This document shows, in pieces, positions 34,052-45,351 of a stretch of DNA of 64,000 nt (its first letter is position 1; every line of letters begins with the position of its first letter). The translations under genes and the position numbers were made by a program. The DNA comes from an uncultured Phycicoccus sp. GTDB lineage: Bacteria; Actinomycetota; Actinomycetes; Actinomycetales; Dermatophilaceae. Where the stretch lies: contig NZ_CANLZR010000005.1 of the NCBI RefSeq assembly GCF_947495705.1, positions 124,001 through 188,000 on the forward strand, given 5' to 3'. The notes beneath the pieces are model-generated. The model had not been told where the DNA came from, did no database searches, and saw only the letters and a list, made by a program, of their open reading frames with translations.

Positions 34052-34492
34052 TCAGTGCGCGCGTCCGACGGCGAGGCGCACGCCGACGGCCACGAGCGCG
34101 AGCACGACCGAGGCGAAGGACATGCCGATGACGACGAGGAACACCCCCACGAGAGCCAGCCCCGTCTCGTCCCCGGGCACCGAGCTGCTCGCGAACCCCG
34201 CGGCGAAACCCACTGTCATGGCCACACCGACCGCGACGGTGTGCATGAGCGCATGGGCGATGGCCGCGACCGCGAGGAGCGTCAGGATGCAGCCGATGAC
34301 CTGCCACGGGCGGTAGGGCCCCGCGGCCTGCCCGGTTGCCGGGTCGGTGTAGTACTCGTGGTCCCAGCCCAGCCACGCCCACCACGTCCCGGCACTGACC
34401 GCGACGAGGAGCGCCCCGAGGGCGGCGGTGCGGCGCGGGCTGTGGGTCATGGTCATGACGCCGATCATGGCGCGACGGCCGAGGCCCGTCAT
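34052..34492 (-). CDS. Small multi-span membrane protein, function unknown
   Basis: A protein of up to 146 residues with three or four hydrophobic segments, starting with TAALGALLVAVSAGTWWAWLG. An exposed loop DHEYYTDPATGQAAGPYRPW follows, then IGCILTLLAVAAIAHALMHT, and a C-terminal pair. I do not recognise the family. The start is uncertain (ATG at 34492, 34468, 34453 or 34447), and none has a clear ribosome binding site. Codon use is like its neighbours. Confidence 0.6.
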   Translation of the reverse strand: MTGLGRRAMIGVMTMTHSPRRTAALGALLVAVSAGTWWAWLGWDHEYYTDPATGQAAGPYRPWQVIGCILTLLAVAAIAHALMHTVAVGVAMTVGFAAGFASSSVPGDETGLALVGVFLVVIGMSFASVVLALVAVGVRLAVGRAH

Positions 34493-34524
34493 GAGCCGAA
34501 GTACTCACCGCACCAGGCCGCACC

Positions 34525-34983
34525 TCAGAGGGTGGGGACGAACTCGAGCCCGCGCAGGGCGTCGAGGAGCAGGCCGGCCGCGCGGCGGGCGGCGAGGAGC
34601 CGGACCCCCTCGCACTCGAGGTCGGCGAGGACCTGGGTGACGCCCTCGGGGCCGATGTCGTCGACGAGCGCGACCCGCACCTCACGGTAGGAGGAGCGCA
34701 TCGCGTCGAGCTGGGCGTCGAGGTGCCGGACGGTGAGCCACCCGAGCGCCACCGGATGGCGTCGCCACGACGGGTAGAGCCGGTAGTCCGGCGGGCAGTG
34801 GTCGAGCAGCCAGGCGACGCCCCGGTGCTCCCAGCCCCGCTGCCCGGGCGGCGGCACCCCCTGCGGCCAACCGGGAGGGCCACCGGTCCCCGTGGCTCCG
34901 GCGGAGGACCGCTGGCGCACGGGAGCGGCCGGGGTCGGGGCGCGCAGGGGCGGCCCACCGGCACCTCCCGAACGATCGAACAT
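34525..34983 (-). CDS. Actinobacterial protein of unknown function under a LexA box
   Basis: The 152-residue protein has a Pro/Gly-rich N-terminal 50 residues, then a compact domain from WEHRGVAWLLDHCPPDYRLYP through WLTVRHLDAQLDAMR and SYREVRVALVDDIGPEGVTQ to the end. I cannot assign a family. TATGAT (34996-34991, minus strand) sits 7 nt before ATG 34983, so the message is probably leaderless. That -10 lies inside a perfect SOS-type operator. DNA-damage induction is therefore the main clue to its role. Confidence 0.7.
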   Translation of the reverse strand: MFDRSGGAGGPPLRAPTPAAPVRQRSSAGATGTGGPPGWPQGVPPPGQRGWEHRGVAWLLDHCPPDYRLYPSWRRHPVALGWLTVRHLDAQLDAMRSSYREVRVALVDDIGPEGVTQVLADLECEGVRLLAARRAAGLLLDALRGLEFVPTL

Positions 34984-34993
34984 GTGTTCGATC
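34974..34993. promoter_or_regulatory. LexA (SOS) box
   Basis: GATCGAACATGTGTTCGATC has 9-bp perfect arms and contains TCGAAC-N4-GTTCGA, the SOS box of Gram-positive bacteria (CGAAC-N4-GTTCG). It overlaps the -10 and the start codon of the unknown minus-strand gene, an ideal place for repression by LexA. It may also influence the sulfite reductase gene about 100 bp to the right. Confidence 0.85.
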
Positions 34994-35031
34994 ATAGTCC
35001 TGCTTCCACATCGTGGACGCCCCACGCGCGA

Positions 35032-35046
35032 ATAACGCGGTGTTAT
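35032..35046 (+). promoter_or_regulatory. Inverted repeat at the sulfite reductase promoter
   Basis: ATAAC-GCGGT-GTTAT immediately precedes and overlaps TATAGA (35044-35049), a plausible -10 for the sulfite reductase gene. A repressor or activator site is likely; the regulator is unknown. Confidence 0.4.
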
Positions 35047-35090
35047 AGATTGCATGCCGAACGGTAATCCACCCCCTGAGGACCACCGAG

Positions 35091-36800
35091 ATGACGACGA
35101 CGACCGACACCCCGGCCCGGACCCTGCGTCCGCCCCGCTCCGGACGGTCCAACGGCCAGTGGGCGGTCGACGGCACCGAACCGCTCAACGCGAACGAGGA
35201 GTGGAAGCAGGAGGAGGGCGGGCTCGCCGTCCGGCAGCGGATCGAGCAGGTCTACAGCAAGCAGGGCTTCGCCTCGATCCCCCCGCACGACCTCAGCGGC
35301 CGGTTCCGCTGGTGGGGGCTCTACACCCAGCGCCGGCCCGGCATCGACGGCGGCCGCACCGCCCAGCTCGACGACACCGAGCTCGCCGACGAGTTCTTCA
35401 TGCTCCGGGTCCGCCTCGACGGCGGCGCGCTCACCCTGCATCAGCTGCGGGTCCTCGCCGACATCTCCCTCGAGTTCGCCCGTGGCACCGCCGACATCAG
35501 CGACCGGCAGAACATCCAGTACCACTGGATCCGGGTCGAGGACGTCCCCGAGATCTGGCGCCGGCTCGAGGACGCCGGGCTCCAGACCACCGAGGCGTGC
35601 GGCGACACCCCGCGGGTCGTGCTCGGCAGCCCGCTCGCAGGGATCGCCGCGGACGAGATCCTCGACCCGACGCCGGTGATCGACGAGATCGTGTCGCGCT
35701 TCGTCGGCGACCCCGAGCTCGCGAACCTCCCGCGCAAGTTCAAGTCCGCCGTCACCGGCCACCCCAGCCTCGACGTCGTCCACGAGGTCAACGACCTCTC
35801 CCTCGTCGGCGTCGTCCACCCCGAGCTCGGCCCCGGCTACGACCTGTGGGTCGGCGGGGGCCTCTCGACGGCCCCGCGGCTGGCCGAACGGCTCGGCACC
35901 TTCGTCAGCGAGGACCGCGCCGCCGACGTGTGGCACGGAGTGGTCCGGCTCTTCCGCGACTACGGGTACCGCCGGCTGCGGACCAAGGCGCGGCTGAAGT
36001 TCCTTCTCGCCGAATGGGGTCCGGTCGAGTTCCGCCGCGTCCTCGAGGAGGAGTACCTCGGCTACGCCCTGCCGGACGGCCCCGCTCCCGCCCCCGCCAC
36101 CACCCCCGGCGACCACGTCGGCGTCCACGTGCAGAAGGACGGCTCCCACTACGTCGGGGCCGCCCCCGTCGTGGGACGGGTCAGCGGCGAGACGCTCGCC
36201 GGGCTCGCCGACCTCATGGCGGCCGCCGGGAGCGACCGGCTGCGGCTCACCCCGCACCAGAAGCTCGTCGTCCTCGACGTCGCCCCCGCCCGGCTCGCGG
36301 CCCTCGTCGCAGGTCTCGACGACCTCGGGCTCTCGGTGAACCCCAGCCCCTTCCGCCGCCACACGATGGCCTGCACGGGCATCGAGTACTGCAAGCTCGC
36401 CATCGTCGACACCAAGGTCACCGCCGCGACGGCCGTCGCCGAGCTCGAGCGCCGCCTCGCGGACGTCACCGGCGACCTCGACACCCCGATCAGCCTGCAC
36501 CTCAACGGCTGCCCCAACTCGTGCGCGCGGATCCAGGTCGCGGACATCGGGCTCAAGGGTCAGCTCGTCACCGTCGACGGCGAGCAGCGGCCCGGCTTCC
36601 AGGTCCACCTCGGCGGCGGGCTCGCCTCGGCGGACCGCGACGAGGCCGGCCTCGGCCGCACGGTCCGTGGTCTCCGGGTGACCGCCGGTGACCTGCCCGA
36701 CCTCGTCGAGCGGCTCGTCCGTCGCTTCCTGGCGCAGCGGAGCGCCGGCGAGACCTTCTCGTCCTGGGCCCACCGGGTCGACGAGGACGAGCTCCGATGA
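35091..36800 (+). CDS. sir: Ferredoxin-dependent nitrite/sulfite reductase, probably sulfite reductase
   Basis: The 569-residue protein has two ferrite-reductase repeats. The siroheme/[4Fe-4S] cysteines stand in ACTGIEYCKLA and LNGCPNSCAR; substrate-binding Arg and Lys lie in DISDRQNIQYHW and KARLKFLL. It reduces sulfite to sulfide with six electrons from ferredoxin. The overlapping cysH downstream makes sulfite rather than nitrite the likely substrate. ATG 35091 follows CTGAGGACCACC, a weak ribosome binding site. Confidence 0.9.
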   Translation: MTTTTDTPARTLRPPRSGRSNGQWAVDGTEPLNANEEWKQEEGGLAVRQRIEQVYSKQGFASIPPHDLSGRFRWWGLYTQRRPGIDGGRTAQLDDTELADEFFMLRVRLDGGALTLHQLRVLADISLEFARGTADISDRQNIQYHWIRVEDVPEIWRRLEDAGLQTTEACGDTPRVVLGSPLAGIAADEILDPTPVIDEIVSRFVGDPELANLPRKFKSAVTGHPSLDVVHEVNDLSLVGVVHPELGPGYDLWVGGGLSTAPRLAERLGTFVSEDRAADVWHGVVRLFRDYGYRRLRTKARLKFLLAEWGPVEFRRVLEEEYLGYALPDGPAPAPATTPGDHVGVHVQKDGSHYVGAAPVVGRVSGETLAGLADLMAAAGSDRLRLTPHQKLVVLDVAPARLAALVAGLDDLGLSVNPSPFRRHTMACTGIEYCKLAIVDTKVTAATAVAELERRLADVTGDLDTPISLHLNGCPNSCARIQVADIGLKGQLVTVDGEQRPGFQVHLGGGLASADRDEAGLGRTVRGLRVTAGDLPDLVERLVRRFLAQRSAGETFSSWAHRVDEDELR

Positions 36801-37513
36801 CCGCCGTCGCCACCCGTACCCGCCGCTCGACGGCGCACCTGCGGGCCCTCGCGGAGGACGGCGCCCGCCTCGTCGGGGACGCGCCGGCCGACGAGGTCGT
36901 CGCCTGGGCCGCCCGGACCTTCCCCGGCACCCTCGCCGTCGCGAGCAGCATGGAGACCGGGGTCCTCCCCCACCTCGTCTCGCAGCACGCCCCGGGGGTC
37001 GACGTGCTCTTCCTCGACACCGGCTACCACTTCGCCGAGACGCTCGGAGCGCGGGACGAGGTCGACCTCACCCTCGACGTCACCGTCGTCGACGTGCGGC
37101 CCCGGCTCACGGTGCCCGAGCAGGACGCCGAGCACGGGCCGCGGCTCCACGACCGCGACCCGGCCGCCTGCTGCCGGATGCGCAAGGTCGAGCCGCTGCG
37201 CGCCGCGCTCACCGGGTACGAGTGCTGGATGTCCGGGGTGCGCCGGCAGGAGTCGGCCGCCCGCGCCGGTACGGCGGCGGTGACCTTCGACGAGACCAAC
37301 GGCATCGTCAAGGTCAACCCGCTGGCCGCGTGGTCATCCGACGACATGCTGGGCTACGGCCTGCGCCACCGGGTCCCGGTCAACCTGCTGCTCTCCGACG
37401 AGTACCCCTCCATCGGGTGCGCGCCGTGCACCGCGCGGGTCGAGCCCGGCGCGGACCCCCGCTCGGGCCGCTGGTCCGGGCGGGACAAGACCGAGTGCGG
37501 GATCCACGGCTGA
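36797..37513 (+). CDS. cysH: Adenylylsulfate (APS) reductase
   Basis: A 238-residue reductase with LAVASSMETGVLPHLV, FLDTGYHFAET, the paired cysteines of AACCRMRKVEPL, the CAPCT motif, and the C-terminal catalytic Cys in KTECGIHG. CC plus CxxC marks the [4Fe-4S] APS-reducing type rather than the PAPS type. It starts by ATGA overlap inside sir. No cysD/cysN sulfurylase genes follow, which is unusual for this operon. Confidence 0.92.
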   Translation: MTAVATRTRRSTAHLRALAEDGARLVGDAPADEVVAWAARTFPGTLAVASSMETGVLPHLVSQHAPGVDVLFLDTGYHFAETLGARDEVDLTLDVTVVDVRPRLTVPEQDAEHGPRLHDRDPAACCRMRKVEPLRAALTGYECWMSGVRRQESAARAGTAAVTFDETNGIVKVNPLAAWSSDDMLGYGLRHRVPVNLLLSDEYPSIGCAPCTARVEPGADPRSGRWSGRDKTECGIHG

Positions 37514-37531
37514 CCCGGCCCGCGGGGGTCC

Positions 37532-38854
37532 TCAGCCGATGAGGATGCCCGCGATCGCGGCGCTCATGAGGTTCGCGAGGGTCGCCGCGGCGATGGCCCG
37601 GATGCCGAAGCGGGCGATCTCGGGGCGCCGCTCCGGGGCCAGGCCGCCGAGCCCGCCGAGGAGGATCGCGAGCGAGCCGAGGTTCGCGAAGCCGGTGAGG
37701 GCGAACGTCACGATCGCCCGCGTCTTGTCGCTGAAGTCCTCGGCGACCGGGCCGAACGCGCTGAAGGCGACGAACTCGTTGACGATGGTCTTCTGCCCGA
37801 CGAAGCTGCCCGCGGCCACCGCCTCGCCCCACGGCACGCCGACGACGAACATGACGGGCGCGAAGACCCAGCCGAGGATCTTCTCGAAGGTGAGGTCCTC
37901 GGCGCCGAACCAGCCACCGGCCGTGCCGAGCAGCAGGTTGACGAGCGCGATGAGCGAGATGAACGCGAGGAGCATCGCGCCGATGTTGGCCGCCAGCTTC
38001 AGCCCCTGCGCGGCGCCGCCGGCGGCGGCGTCGATGACGTTGACGTGCTTCTCCTCGTCCGCGCTGCCCGCCTCCCCCGCCGATGCGGAATCGGTCCGGG
38101 TCTCGGTCTGCCCGTCCGACGAGGCGCCCCCTTCGGCCCCCTCCGTCCTGCGGTCGGCGACGGCACCGGCGGCGACCGGCACGCCGTCGGCGTCGACGTC
38201 CTCGGTCTCGGGGACGACGATCTTGGCCATGAGCAGGGCTCCCGGCGCCGCCATGAACGCCGCCGCGATCAGCTGGTCGAGCTCGGCCCCGAGCAGGGCG
38301 TACCCGACGAGCACCGAGCCGGCCACCGTTGCCAGGCCGCCGGTCATCACGGCGAACAGGCTGGAGGTGGACATCCGGGCGATGAACGGCTTGATGACCA
38401 GCGGCGACTCGGTCTGCCCGAGGAAGACGTTCGTCGCGGCGTTGACCGACTCGGCGCGGGAGGTCCCGAGGAGCACATGGAGCCCGGACCCGAGGACGTT
38501 GACGACGCGCTGCAGGACCCGCCAGTGGTACAGCACGGAGGTCAGTGCCGCGAAGAAGACGATGACCGGCAGGACCTGGAGGGCGAAGACGACGCCCTCC
38601 TCCGGCACCAGCGGCCCGAAGAGGAAGCCGATGCCGGCCTTGGACGAGTCGATGACCGCCTGCACGCCCTGGGTCGCGGCCGACAAGGCCGCCCGGCCCG
38701 GCGGGACGTAGAGGACGAGCACCCCGAACAGCACCTGGGCGGCCAGGGCCGCGAGGACGGTCCGCGGGCGGATCGCCCGCCGGTCGGTGCTGATGGCCGC
38801 CGCCACCGCGAGCAGGACGAGCATCCCGCCGACGCCCCAGAGCAGGTCGATCAC
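37532..38854 (-). CDS. nupC: Concentrative nucleoside transporter (NupC/CNT family)
   Basis: This 440-residue membrane protein has CNT motifs: GIGFLFGPL, FFAALTSVLYHWRVLQ, FLGQTESPLVIKPFI, MTGGLATVAGSVLVGY, NEFVAFSAFGP and FANLGSLAILLGGLGGLAPERR. It should import nucleosides with Na+ or H+. An unusual acidic, Ser/Thr/Gly-rich insert of about 50 residues (from TEDVDADG to SADEEKH) lies in one cytoplasmic loop. It is convergent with cysH. Confidence 0.9.
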   Translation of the reverse strand: MIDLLWGVGGMLVLLAVAAAISTDRRAIRPRTVLAALAAQVLFGVLVLYVPPGRAALSAATQGVQAVIDSSKAGIGFLFGPLVPEEGVVFALQVLPVIVFFAALTSVLYHWRVLQRVVNVLGSGLHVLLGTSRAESVNAATNVFLGQTESPLVIKPFIARMSTSSLFAVMTGGLATVAGSVLVGYALLGAELDQLIAAAFMAAPGALLMAKIVVPETEDVDADGVPVAAGAVADRRTEGAEGGASSDGQTETRTDSASAGEAGSADEEKHVNVIDAAAGGAAQGLKLAANIGAMLLAFISLIALVNLLLGTAGGWFGAEDLTFEKILGWVFAPVMFVVGVPWGEAVAAGSFVGQKTIVNEFVAFSAFGPVAEDFSDKTRAIVTFALTGFANLGSLAILLGGLGGLAPERRPEIARFGIRAIAAATLANLMSAAIAGILIG

Positions 38855-38919
38855 GACGGCCCCTTACTGCCGTGCGCGGCTCCGGTGACGCCGCGCGGGA
38901 CCGACACCGTACCCGTGGG

Positions 38920-38949
38920 CCGGCGGCCCCCGGAGACGGGGGCCGCCGG
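38920..38949 (-). terminator. Terminator after acnA
   Basis: CCGGCGGCCCCC and GGGGGCCGCCGG form a 12-bp stem with a 6-nt loop, 4 bp past the aconitase stop. Confidence 0.75.
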
Positions 38950-38953
38950 GGGG

Positions 38954-41764
<2,811 letters not shown>

Positions 41765-41811
41765 CGGGTCTCCTTTGTTCCTCGTGCGTCGTCGCGCGAT
41801 GTCCCGTGATT

Positions 41812-41829
41812 TATCTTGACGTCAAGATA
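41812..41829. promoter_or_regulatory. 18-bp perfect palindrome upstream of acnA
   Basis: TATCTTGACGTCAAGATA contains a TTGACG hexamer on both strands and lies in the acnA promoter region. It resembles MarR-type operators in size and symmetry. The regulator is not in the window and could also control other genes. Confidence 0.55.
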
Positions 41830-41945
41830 TCTAACCACACCGGGTCTCCTGCGTCGAGCCTATGCCCGACCCGGCGCGCGGTGCGAGGGTGAGCCCGCAC
41901 CCCTCCCACGGGTGAGCCACGGGTGGGCAGCGCCGGAGGCGGTGG

Positions 41946-43262
41946 TCAGGGCGCCGACGGCACGAAGTGGGCGACGCACTCCACGTGGTGGGTCATCGGG
42001 AAGGCGTCGAACGCCCGGAGGCTCTCGAGCCGGTACCCCGCGGCCACCAGCGCCGCGGTGTCGCGCGCCAGGGCCGCCGGGTCGCAGGCGACGTAGGCGA
42101 TCGCCCGCGCGCCGAGCGCCGCGACCGCACGGACCACACCGGTGCCGGCACCGACCCGGGGCGGGTCGAGGACGACGACGTCGGCGGTCGCCGGCAGCAG
42201 CGGCGAACGGGTGGGTCGGCGAGGCCGGCCGGTGCGCCGCCGCGGGCCACCGCGGGTCGGCCGCGGGACCCCGAACGCGTCGTCGACCCGGGCCTGCACG
42301 GGCAGCACCCACGGGAGGTCGGCCAGCCCCGCGGTCGCCTGCGCCACGGCGGCGGCGTCGGCCTCGACGGCCACGACCTGGCCCCGCGGCCCGACGGACT
42401 CGCCGAGGGCCGCGGCGAACAGCCCCACCCCCGAGTACAGGTCCAGGGCCCGCTCCCCCGGGCGGACGTCGAGCCCGGCCATCGCGGCCGCAAGGAACGT
42501 CGCCGCGGCTCCGGGGTGCACCTGCCAGAAGCCCCGGGCCGACACCGTGAACTCGCGGTCGAAGGCGACCGTCGCGCCCGCGGCGGCCGACAGCCACGAC
42601 GCCACGACCCGCTCGCGCACGTCGGGCACCGGGTCCGACGGCACCGGCACCACGACCGGCTCCCCTACCGACGGCGCGACGGCGTCGACCGCCTCGTGCC
42701 CCGGCCAGCCGCGGGCCGTGACCTCGCAGGCGGTGACCCCCGGCGCGGCGATCCGGCACCGGTCGACGGCGACGATCTCGTGCGACCGGTGCTTGCGCAG
42801 CCCCGCGACCCCGTCGTCCCGCACGGAGAACTCGACCCGGGTCCGCCAGCCGAGCCCGTCGTCCGCGCCCGGGACCGGCTCTACGCCGACGTCGACGGTG
42901 AGCCCCGCGAGCCGCTGCATCTGCTCGGCGACGACCTCGGCCTTGAGGGCACGCTGCCGAGGCAGCGCCACGTGCTGCAGGTCGCAGCCCCCGCACCGGT
43001 CCGGCCCGGCCCAGGGGCACGGCGGGGTGACCCGGTCCGGGGACGGCCCGAGCACCTCGACGGCGTCGGCCCGCACGAACCGGGACCCGGCGCCGATCTC
43101 GGTGACCCGGGCCCGCACCCGCTCCTCGGGCAGGGCGTGCCGGACGAAGAGCACCTGGCCCTCGTGCCGGGCCACGCAGTGACCGCCGTGGGCGACCCGC
43201 CCCACCTCGACCTCGACCTCGTCGCCGACCCCGAGGCCGGCGGCCTCGCCGGCGCCGCTCAT
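41946..43262 (-). CDS. Class I SAM-dependent RNA methyltransferase (TrmA/RlmD-like)
   Basis: A 438-residue protein with an N-terminal TRAM domain (EVEVGRVAHGGHCVARHEG), a CPWAGPDRCGGCDLQH iron-sulfur Cys set, SARGFWQVHPGAA, and the methyltransferase fold DLYSGVGLFAAAL. It also has VLDPPRVGAG, VACDPAALARD with the catalytic Cys, and MTHHVECVA. It should make 5-methyluridine in tRNA or 23S rRNA; position unknown. An Arg/Pro-rich loop near residue 365 is an insert. ATG overlaps the KimA-type gene's stop. Orthologous to the Rv2689c position. Confidence 0.87.
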   Translation of the reverse strand: MSGAGEAAGLGVGDEVEVEVGRVAHGGHCVARHEGQVLFVRHALPEERVRARVTEIGAGSRFVRADAVEVLGPSPDRVTPPCPWAGPDRCGGCDLQHVALPRQRALKAEVVAEQMQRLAGLTVDVGVEPVPGADDGLGWRTRVEFSVRDDGVAGLRKHRSHEIVAVDRCRIAAPGVTACEVTARGWPGHEAVDAVAPSVGEPVVVPVPSDPVPDVRERVVASWLSAAAGATVAFDREFTVSARGFWQVHPGAAATFLAAAMAGLDVRPGERALDLYSGVGLFAAALGESVGPRGQVVAVEADAAAVAQATAGLADLPWVLPVQARVDDAFGVPRPTRGGPRRRTGRPRRPTRSPLLPATADVVVLDPPRVGAGTGVVRAVAALGARAIAYVACDPAALARDTAALVAAGYRLESLRAFDAFPMTHHVECVAHFVPSAP

Positions 43263-45262
43263 CCGCGCCGGACGTCGCCGACGACCGGCCCGTCGAAGCG
43301 CTCCTCGGCGCCCTCGGACGAGGCGAGCCGCCAGGGCACGGACGCCACCATCACCCCGGGGGTGAAGAGCAGCCGGGTCCGCAGCCGCAGCGCGCTCTGG
43401 TTGTGCAGCAGCTGCTCCCACCAGTGCCCGACGACGTACTGCGGGACGTACACGACGACGATGTCGCGAGGGTTGTCGCTGCGCAGGGACCGGACGTAGT
43501 CCAGGACCGGTCGGGTGATCTCCCGGTACGGGCTGTCGAGGGCCTTGAGCGGCACCGGGATGTCGCGGCGGTCCCACTCGGCCTGCAGCGCGGCCGTCTC
43601 TTCCGGGTCCACCGCGACCGTCACGGCCTCCAGGACCGAGGGGCGGGTTGCCCGGGCGTACGCCAGGGCCCGCAGGGTCGGCTTGTGGACCTTCGCGACG
43701 AGGACCATCGCGTGGACCCGCGAGGGCAGCATCGAGGCGCGGGTGTCGGTCTCCTCGACGCTCAGCTCGTCGCGCACCTCGTCGTAGTGCTTGCGGATGC
43801 CGGTCATGAGGAAGAACAGGACGCCCATCGCCGCGACGGCGTAGCCGGCCCCGTGGACGAACTTCGTGGCGAGGACGACGACCAGGACCGTCCCCGACAT
43901 CGCGGCACCGACCCCGTTGATGACCCGGCTGCGCAGCATCCGGGCCCGCGTCCGCGCGTCCTTCTCGACCCGCAGGTGCCGGTTCCAGTGCCGCACCATG
44001 CCGATCTGGGACAGCGTGAAGGAGACGAACACCCCGACGATGTACAGCTGGATGAGGCTCGTGACCTTCGCGTCGTAGATCAGGACGAGCGCGGCCGCCG
44101 CACCGGCGAGGATGAGGATGCCGTTGGAGAACGCGAGCCGGTCGCCGCGGGTGTGCAGCTGCCGCGGCAGGAACCCGTCTCGGGCGAGGATCGACCCGAG
44201 GACGGGGAAGCCGTTGAAGGCGGTGTTCGCGGCGAGCACGAGGATGAGCCCGGTGACGACCGAGACGAGGACGACGCCGGGGTGGAAGCCGTCGAAGACC
44301 GCCTTGGAGACCTGGCCCATGACGGTGTCCTGGACGTAGTCCTCGGGGACGAGTACCCCGTCCTTCGCGAGCTGCAGGTGCGGGTCCTCGGCGTACTTGA
44401 CCCCGGTCCACTGGGCCAGCGCCACCATCGACATGAGCATCGTCACCGAGATGACCCCCATGAGCAGCAGGGTCGTCGCGGCGTTGCGGCCCTTCGGCTT
44501 GCGGAACGCCGGGACCCCGTTGCTGATCGCCTCCACCCCGGTGAGCGCCGCGCACCCGGAGGAGAACGCCCGCAGGATGAGGAAGGCCATCGCGAGCCCG
44601 CCGAGTGCCTCGTACCCCGGCTCCGGCCGCAGCTCCAGGGCCGCGCTCTCGGCCAGCGGCAGGGTGCCGGTGGCCTCCCGGACGAAGCCGATGACGGCCA
44701 TCCCGATGACGGTGACCATGAACAGGTAGGTGGGGATGGCGAAGGCCGACCCCGACTCGCGCACCCCGCGCAGGTTCATCGCCGTGAGCGCGACGATGAT
44801 CCCGACGGCCACGAGTGCCTCGTGACCCCGGACGAAGGAGAACGCCGCCGCGGCGTTCTGGACCCCCGCCGAGACCGACACCGCGACGGTGAGGACGTAG
44901 TCGACGAGGAGGGCACTGGCGACGCCGAGGCCCGCCTTCGGGCCGATGTTGACGCTCGCCACCTCGTAGTCACCCCCGCCGGAGGGGTAGGCGCGCACGT
45001 TCTGCCGGTAGCTCGCGATGACGACGGCCATGACGACGACGACGACGAGCGCGACCTTCCACGACTGGGTCAGCGCCAGGGTCCCGCCGGCGAGGCCGAG
45101 GGTCAGCAGGATCTCGTCCGGGGCGTACGCGACGGAGGAGAGCGCGTCGCTGGCGAAGACCGGCAGGGCGACCTTCTTCGGCAGGAGCGTCTCGCCGAGC
45201 CGGTCGCTGCGCATCGCACGACCGAGGAGAACGCGCTTGACGAGACGACCGGGCGTGGACAC
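43259..45262 (-). CDS. kimA: KimA-type potassium importer (APC superfamily)
   Basis: The 667-residue protein follows Bacillus KimA (YdaO) closely: FASDALSSVAYAPDEILL, YPSGGGDYEVASVNIG, LLVDYVLTVAVSVSAG, AFSSGCAALTGVEAISN, LVLAANTAFNGFPVLG, TRGDRLAFSNGI and LHNQSALRLRTRLLF. KimA is a high-affinity K+:H+ symporter controlled by c-di-AMP in Bacillus. About twelve helices precede a C-terminal cytosolic domain. GTG 45262 has TACAGT 7 nt upstream. Two RCK proteins are divergent. The K+ assignment is by homology. Confidence 0.82.
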   Translation of the reverse strand: MSTPGRLVKRVLLGRAMRSDRLGETLLPKKVALPVFASDALSSVAYAPDEILLTLGLAGGTLALTQSWKVALVVVVVMAVVIASYRQNVRAYPSGGGDYEVASVNIGPKAGLGVASALLVDYVLTVAVSVSAGVQNAAAAFSFVRGHEALVAVGIIVALTAMNLRGVRESGSAFAIPTYLFMVTVIGMAVIGFVREATGTLPLAESAALELRPEPGYEALGGLAMAFLILRAFSSGCAALTGVEAISNGVPAFRKPKGRNAATTLLLMGVISVTMLMSMVALAQWTGVKYAEDPHLQLAKDGVLVPEDYVQDTVMGQVSKAVFDGFHPGVVLVSVVTGLILVLAANTAFNGFPVLGSILARDGFLPRQLHTRGDRLAFSNGILILAGAAAALVLIYDAKVTSLIQLYIVGVFVSFTLSQIGMVRHWNRHLRVEKDARTRARMLRSRVINGVGAAMSGTVLVVVLATKFVHGAGYAVAAMGVLFFLMTGIRKHYDEVRDELSVEETDTRASMLPSRVHAMVLVAKVHKPTLRALAYARATRPSVLEAVTVAVDPEETAALQAEWDRRDIPVPLKALDSPYREITRPVLDYVRSLRSDNPRDIVVVYVPQYVVGHWWEQLLHNQSALRLRTRLLFTPGVMVASVPWRLASSEGAEERFDGPVVGDVRRG

Positions 45263-45351
45263 GGGGACAACTGTAAGCACGCGCGGCCCCGCGCGGGCAC
45301 AGGTTCCGGACAGCGGTTCGGAGCCACCCCGGTCGTAGTAGCGTCGGCGCC

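Noticed and set aside
45263-45351. Possible c-di-AMP (ydaO) riboswitch upstream of the KimA-type gene
   Set aside because: The gap to the divergent gene is only 89 bp and a -10 box sits 7 nt before the GTG, leaving no room for the aptamer.
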